Below, one piece after another: positions 60,083 through 64,000 of a DNA stretch of 64,000 nucleotides; the first letter of the stretch is position 1, and each line of letters starts with the position of its first letter. The notes below the pieces were generated by a model. It was not told the origin of the DNA. It made no database searches and saw only the letters and a list, made by a program, of their open reading frames with translations. Source of the stretch: RHLJ01 sp965212165 (GTDB taxonomy: Bacteria > Bacteroidota > Rhodothermia > Balneolales > Balneolaceae); contig OZ243096.1 in the NCBI GenBank assembly GCA_965212165.1, forward strand, positions 868,001-932,000, written 5' to 3'. The position numbers and the translations under genes are program-made.

Positions 60083-61429
60083 ATGAAACGCAAAGTTATC
60101 ATATCAACTCTCCTGTGTTTGTTACTTTTTTCTACAAGTGATGCACAAACATGGGCAACACTTGATGCGGTAGACTCCCTAATAGTTAGTGAGAGTTTAT
60201 TCGGCATAGCAAGTATTTATGGAAATGATTCGAGGGTATTTATTAGTTCTTTAAAGGCGGACTTTTCAACAGGGTTATATTATTCGGATGATGGCGGAGG
60301 ATCCTGGAATGAATCAACAACAAATGATAATTCGGGAAGTTATTTGTTGTTCTCGAGGAATTCGAAATTAGAGTTATTTTCATGGGGAACATCTCTACTA
60401 GGTTCACGACATATTAAAAAAAGTTTAGATAATGGATCAAGCTGGGAAATTACAGTTCCCGATAATGCTAACATCCCAGTTTTTTTTCAGGGAGCCTTTT
60501 TTTCTACTATAAGCGATACTATGGTGTTAACATCTACCGCAAGAAGTGTAGGAGTGTTAAAATCTGTTGATGGTGGTATAAATTGGATAACTTTCGATAG
60601 TTTTTCTGATGGAGATGGAAATAAAGCTATAAGGTCTTTATTTAGTTATGGCAATAATTTTTACTTATTGGCTGGCACAAATGGAGAAGGGCTATTTAAG
60701 TCACATAAAGACAGTTCTAATTGGACTAAGGTTTACCCAGAAGAGGGGGTAGGAAAAAGCCTCGACTTAGCTCTCGTCACTAAGGAAGGAAGAATTATAA
60801 TAGCACATAGCTCAGGACTGGATTATAGTGATGATGAAGGTATGACTTGGACTGAGAAATCAAGAGAAGAGTTAGGAATAGGAAGTTCTGGAACTATTGC
60901 AAGAATGGCTAATTTTAATGGAGAAGTACTACTTTCAGTACAAGACGGAGGCGAAGCGGGTTCGAGGTTATTATTAGTAAATAAAGATATATCAGGAACA
61001 ACAAATATTTCGGAAGGACTATTGGAGTATTCAAGAGGTACGGAATTTAATTTCATTGCAACAACCAATACTCAAATATTTGGGAATAGACTTGGAGAAA
61101 CGAAAAAATTGTGGAGTTATGGTGAATCACCTACAGGAACTCCAAATGAGCTTGAGTCTGAACCCGAGGTATTTAGGCTTTCACAGAATTATCCTAATCC
61201 ATTTAATCCAACTACCAACATTTCATTCAATCTTCCATCGACAAATAATGTTGATCTAAAAGTCTACAATTTATTGGGGCAAGAAGTGGCAACGTTGATA
61301 AATGGTCGTTTGAACTCAGGAAATCATACCATCAAGTTTGATGCATCAAGACTTGCTAGTGGAGTATATATCTACAGATTAATAAGTGGCGATTATTCGC
61401 AAACAAAGAAAATGATGCTAATCAAGTAA
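60083..61429 (+). CDS. T9SS cargo protein with Asp-box (BNR-like) repeats
   Basis: 448 residues. A signal peptide ends in SDAQ. About five Asp-box motifs are visible: YSDDGGGSWNES, KSLDNGSSWEIT, KSVDGGINWITF, KSHKDSSNWTKV and YSDDEGMTWTEKS, the hairpin turns of beta-propeller blades as in sialidases and Ycf48-type proteins. There are no sialidase catalytic residues apparent. The C-terminus is a T9SS domain almost identical in DNA to that of the previous gene (61172-61371 versus 59764-59963). It is likely a surface or secreted propeller protein of unknown ligand. Confidence 0.82.
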   Translation: MKRKVIISTLLCLLLFSTSDAQTWATLDAVDSLIVSESLFGIASIYGNDSRVFISSLKADFSTGLYYSDDGGGSWNESTTNDNSGSYLLFSRNSKLELFSWGTSLLGSRHIKKSLDNGSSWEITVPDNANIPVFFQGAFFSTISDTMVLTSTARSVGVLKSVDGGINWITFDSFSDGDGNKAIRSLFSYGNNFYLLAGTNGEGLFKSHKDSSNWTKVYPEEGVGKSLDLALVTKEGRIIIAHSSGLDYSDDEGMTWTEKSREELGIGSSGTIARMANFNGEVLLSVQDGGEAGSRLLLVNKDISGTTNISEGLLEYSRGTEFNFIATTNTQIFGNRLGETKKLWSYGESPTGTPNELESEPEVFRLSQNYPNPFNPTTNISFNLPSTNNVDLKVYNLLGQEVATLINGRLNSGNHTIKFDASRLASGVYIYRLISGDYSQTKKMMLIK

Positions 61430-61505
61430 TTACAATATCGAAAAGGAGAAAGTAATTTAGTGAGTTGGCTTTTCTCAATTTACCATTTTTCTATTTGGTC
61501 ATAAA

Positions 61506-61523
61506 ATACCCTTATTCGGGTAT
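61506..61523. promoter_or_regulatory. ATACCC/GGGTAT dyad upstream of the last cargo gene
   Basis: ATACCC (61506-61511), TTATTC, GGGTAT (61518-61523): perfect 6-base arms, 66-83 bases before the ATG at 61589. Similar to the elements at 56980 and 57735. Confidence 0.4.
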
Positions 61524-61588
61524 CGAAATATATAAATAGGTTTCATTATTTAGCTTGAACAAATAACTAAATAAGGGGTAGATATATC

Positions 61589-63787
61589 ATGAAACCGTTA
61601 CAAACATTACTAATTGGAGTTCTGATTTTAATATCAGGAAGCCTACATGCTCAGGAGTGGGTAAATACTTGGGGTCCTGAAGGTGGGGCAATTTTAGAGC
61701 TTGTTGAAAGCTCCGGGAAACTATTTGGTCGAACAGGTTCAAATGTTTATGAATCTGAAGACGATGGAGCTAGTTGGAAATTATATGGTGCTGATGACCT
61801 AAAAAATTTGTATCCCGGGAATTTGCTTGGCACTTCATTCGGGGTTCACTTTACTTCAGTTGATACAAAAATATCTAGTATTTTAGATGGAGTAAATATT
61901 GAAGCAACAGCTGAAGGTCTAGGACAATTTGATTTTCCATCAAAGATGGTTCAAGCAAAGGACACTTTATTTGCACTAGCTGGAACAAATTTATATAAAT
62001 CTATTGATGGGGGGATAAATTGGACATTAGCTAGTACTGTTGGACCAGGAGATGCATTATTTAGCGTCGGCGATTATGTCATAACATCTTCATTCGTAAA
62101 TGGTCTAAAAAGGTCAACAGACGGTGGATCAACGTTTGAGACTTTTGGACCAGCACTAGGTTTCGAATTTCTAAATTCTATAGTAGCTGTGAATGGAGAA
62201 TATATTCTAGCTACTACTGGTGGGGTTTGGGCTAAAAATGTTTCAGGTGAATGGGAGAAAACTTTTTCAAACTCAGGCAGCTTTGTAAACTTAGCAAATA
62301 TTGATGGCACTATATATGGCTTGAACGGAAGTGTGGGAATCGTTGATGGTCAAGTAGTTAGTTCAGCTGATGTTTATTCAAGTGTGGATTCTGGCAAGAC
62401 GTGGACAAAAATTGAAATCGAGAGTGATGTAAAACCTATTTATGGAGATCATAATAAAGTAGTTGAAGTTGGTGGTAAACTCTATGCAACTGCCATACAA
62501 AAGAATAACCCATTAGTATCAACAGACGGTGGTTTGAATTGGAGTGAGCTCGGTAAAAGTGGGCTTAAAAACCCCCCAATTAGAGGTATGTTTCCAATAG
62601 ATGGTACTCTCTATGTAACTACAAATAGTGGCGTAGGTGTTGCACAATATGGAGATGGAGTTTATAAGTCCACTGATAATGGAAGCTCGTGGTCACAAGT
62701 GCCTATTGACTTACCCGAAGGACATAACGGATCGTTCTACACAGTTAGAAAAAATGGCGAAAATATATATGCTTCATCATATGCTGGACTTTTTGTGAGT
62801 GCTGATGGTGGGGACACATGGTCGGTTTTGGTCGGAACAGAAGAATGGTACATTAGTGATATCCATTTTACTGATAATTTATGGATAATGGCCGGTGGAG
62901 ATGGATTTTCTCGAGTATGGACTTCAAATGATGATGGAGCTACATGGACAGCACAATATCAAGGTATTGGCGCAGTTTTTGAAAGTATACATGAAGCTGA
63001 AAGTGGGATTATTATTGGTTCTAACACAACACTAATAGCAAGCTCACAAGATCAGGGTTCAACATGGCATTTCGCAACAGCCGATAGTGGTTTAAGTTTA
63101 TTTGGAGGAGGCTATTATCACATTGGTTCAGTAGGAAGTGTAATGTTTAGTTTGCCAATAAATGAAGATAAGATCTATAAGTCGGTAGATGGTGGCAAAA
63201 ATTGGGAGCATGCCTCAGATTTGAATGGATTGACAAGCGTTAATTTTGACAGGTTATTTTCATACGATGGCGCGTTATATATTACAGGATCTACAGTAGC
63301 TTTTATAGATGGCGTGATAGTAAACGCACATGCTGTTTATAAGAGTTTGGATGGAATCAATTTTGAAAAAGTTATTGATTTAGATGCTGTACCAAATGGA
63401 TATCCAAATTCAAGGTTCGCCTTTGATGGTGAGGATTTATATTTAGCATATAATGGAGCCCCAATATTTAGATACACTTCTGATGATGTTGGGACAGCAA
63501 ATGAAGAACAAATATATGGAAGAGAAGAATTCGTGTTAGCACAAAACTACCCGAATCCATTCAATCCGACTACAAACATTTCATTCAACTTACCCGAAGC
63601 AGGTAATGTGACTCTAAAAGTATACAATATGCTTGGGCAGGAAGTAGCAACATTGGTAAATGGAAAAATGGCAGCGGGTGTACAAAATGTTAATTTTAAT
63701 GCTTCTCAGCTTTCAAGTGGAATGTATTTATACAGAATTCAATCTGGTAAACACACTCAAACTAAAAGAATGATGCTGATTAAATAA
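61589..63787 (+). CDS. T9SS cargo protein with many Asp-box (BNR-like) repeats
   Basis: 732 residues. The signal peptide ends in LHAQ. Around eleven Asp-box motifs can be counted, for example ESEDDGASWKLYG, KSIDGGINWTLA, RSTDGGSTFETFG, SSVDSGKTWTKIE, VSTDGGLNWSELG, KSTDNGSSWSQV, VSADGGDTWSVLV, TSNDDGATWTAQ, SSQDQGSTWHFA and KSVDGGKNWEHA, enough for one or two beta-propellers. The final ~85 residues are a T9SS domain (LAQNYPNPFNPTTNISFNLP to KRMMLIK), diverged from those of its two neighbours. It probably binds a surface ligand or glycan; no catalytic site seen. Confidence 0.83.
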   Translation: MKPLQTLLIGVLILISGSLHAQEWVNTWGPEGGAILELVESSGKLFGRTGSNVYESEDDGASWKLYGADDLKNLYPGNLLGTSFGVHFTSVDTKISSILDGVNIEATAEGLGQFDFPSKMVQAKDTLFALAGTNLYKSIDGGINWTLASTVGPGDALFSVGDYVITSSFVNGLKRSTDGGSTFETFGPALGFEFLNSIVAVNGEYILATTGGVWAKNVSGEWEKTFSNSGSFVNLANIDGTIYGLNGSVGIVDGQVVSSADVYSSVDSGKTWTKIEIESDVKPIYGDHNKVVEVGGKLYATAIQKNNPLVSTDGGLNWSELGKSGLKNPPIRGMFPIDGTLYVTTNSGVGVAQYGDGVYKSTDNGSSWSQVPIDLPEGHNGSFYTVRKNGENIYASSYAGLFVSADGGDTWSVLVGTEEWYISDIHFTDNLWIMAGGDGFSRVWTSNDDGATWTAQYQGIGAVFESIHEAESGIIIGSNTTLIASSQDQGSTWHFATADSGLSLFGGGYYHIGSVGSVMFSLPINEDKIYKSVDGGKNWEHASDLNGLTSVNFDRLFSYDGALYITGSTVAFIDGVIVNAHAVYKSLDGINFEKVIDLDAVPNGYPNSRFAFDGEDLYLAYNGAPIFRYTSDDVGTANEEQIYGREEFVLAQNYPNPFNPTTNISFNLPEAGNVTLKVYNMLGQEVATLVNGKMAAGVQNVNFNASQLSSGMYLYRIQSGKHTQTKRMMLIK

Positions 63788-63801
63788 TCTGCTATGACTT
63801 C

Positions 63802-63839
63802 GGTGAGGTAGTATTTATGGCTTTTAATACTACTTCACC
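63802..63839. terminator. Probable terminator between convergent genes
   Basis: GGTGAGGTAGTATT (63802-63815) pairs with AATACTACTTCACC (63826-63839) with one mismatch, a long stem. The T-tract is weak in both directions. It may end transcription of both convergent genes. Confidence 0.45.
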
Positions 63840-63848
63840 AGTCATTTA

Positions 63849-64000
63849 CTATCCTTTCATTCTGCTCAAACTTAAAGCGCTGAGCATCCAACCCGGCAGG
63901 TCTTTCTTTGGATCTCTTTTGGTCATATCCACGAAGAGGCCTATTTTTTTTGCAATAGGTACTTTGTGTGTTTCAACAAATTCAATGAGTGTTCCATCAG
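63849..64000 (-). CDS. C-terminal part of a VOC/glyoxalase family protein (partial, cut by window end)
   Basis: An open frame enters from the right edge and stops with TAG at 63849-63851, giving 49 residues: DGTLIEFVETHKVPIAKKIG to LSLSRMKG. DGTLIEFVETHKVP is a typical end of VOC/glyoxalase-type proteins, in which the Glu is a metal ligand. The N-terminal half lies outside the window. Confidence 0.7.
   Translation of the reverse strand, partial: DGTLIEFVETHKVPIAKKIGLFVDMTKRDPKKDLPGWMLSALSLSRMKG

Noticed and set aside
61600..63500. Periodic Asp-box repeats considered as a CRISPR or tandem-repeat array
   Set aside because: The repetition is at protein level only (SxDxGxxW turns); the DNA units differ in sequence and spacing.
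1..64000. tRNA, rRNA, insertion sequence, prophage or CRISPR loci
   Set aside because: No cloverleaf-like sequence, rRNA stretch, transposase, integrase or direct-repeat array was recognised by eye; a dedicated search (tRNAscan, Rfam) would be decisive.

Overview
The window looks like chromosomal DNA from a low-GC member of the Balneolaeota / Rhodothermia side of the Bacteroidota-FCB group. The reasons are: five secreted proteins ending in an 80-85 residue type IX secretion (T9SS) sorting domain with the QNYPNPFNPTT signature that is typical of this branch; a PorX-type T9SS regulator; many lipoproteins and AQ/SQ-type signal peptides; a TonB receptor with a carboxypeptidase-like regulatory domain; HU-like proteins; frequent non-ATG starts; and almost no strong Shine-Dalgarno sites. 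No rRNA, tRNA, CRISPR array, prophage or insertion sequence was seen. The assignment is inference from content, not from a marker gene.

Layout. (1) 1-3.4 kb: a sugar-salvage operon with the tail of a membrane protein, a GH109 glycosidase, a sugar nucleotidyltransferase and a NahK-like sugar 1-kinase. It is visibly richer in G+C than the rest. (2) 3.5-4.45 kb: a single-domain response regulator, then a gene-free stretch holding dispersed repeat debris. (3) 4.45-7.6 kb: an SDR / aldehyde dehydrogenase / quinone oxidoreductase operon on the minus strand. (4) 7.7-17.8 kb: an M28 peptidase, a soluble multi-PAS kinase with its response regulator, a DUF2911 lipoprotein, a Cho/UvrC-like nuclease, a DUF1353-like protein, HAD and CopD-like genes, and an MFS transporter. 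(5) 17.9-22.6 kb: a SusA-like GH13 amylase with a LacI-type palindrome upstream, a small exported protein and a TonB receptor. (6) 22.8-33.5 kb: mixed housekeeping and accessory genes, including an ECF sigma factor with a possible membrane partner, an RlmI-like methyltransferase, an M20 hydrolase, an epimerase, a serine hydrolase and a PqqB-like lipoprotein. (7) 34-41.9 kb: NAD biosynthesis (nadA, nadC) divergent from a cysteine desulfurase, a DsbA-like lipoprotein, gamma carbonic anhydrase, HemW-like protein, and two HU-like proteins, one of them an HU-transmembrane-LysM fusion. (8) 42-50.5 kb: a conserved hypothetical, an MXAN_6640-like T9SS protein, trhO, a pseudouridine synthase, an alpha/beta hydrolase, a ComEA-like protein, and porX-tsaE. 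(9) 50.5-63.8 kb: a secretion and signalling block with a reprolysin-like T9SS protease, a lipoprotein resembling that protease's own propeptide, a propeller-type histidine kinase with a LuxR-type regulator, and three large T9SS cargo proteins.

How it fits together. PorX and the sorting-domain proteins point to a cell that exports proteases and Asp-box (BNR) repeat proteins through T9SS. The 50.5-63.8 kb block looks like a regulated surface or secretion module: the kinase/regulator pair sits between the protease pair and the cargo genes, and similar TTCGGG-containing dyads lie upstream of the regulator and of two cargo genes. The observation most worth testing is the protease plus stand-alone propeptide-like lipoprotein, which could be a secreted protease with a cell-bound self-protection inhibitor.
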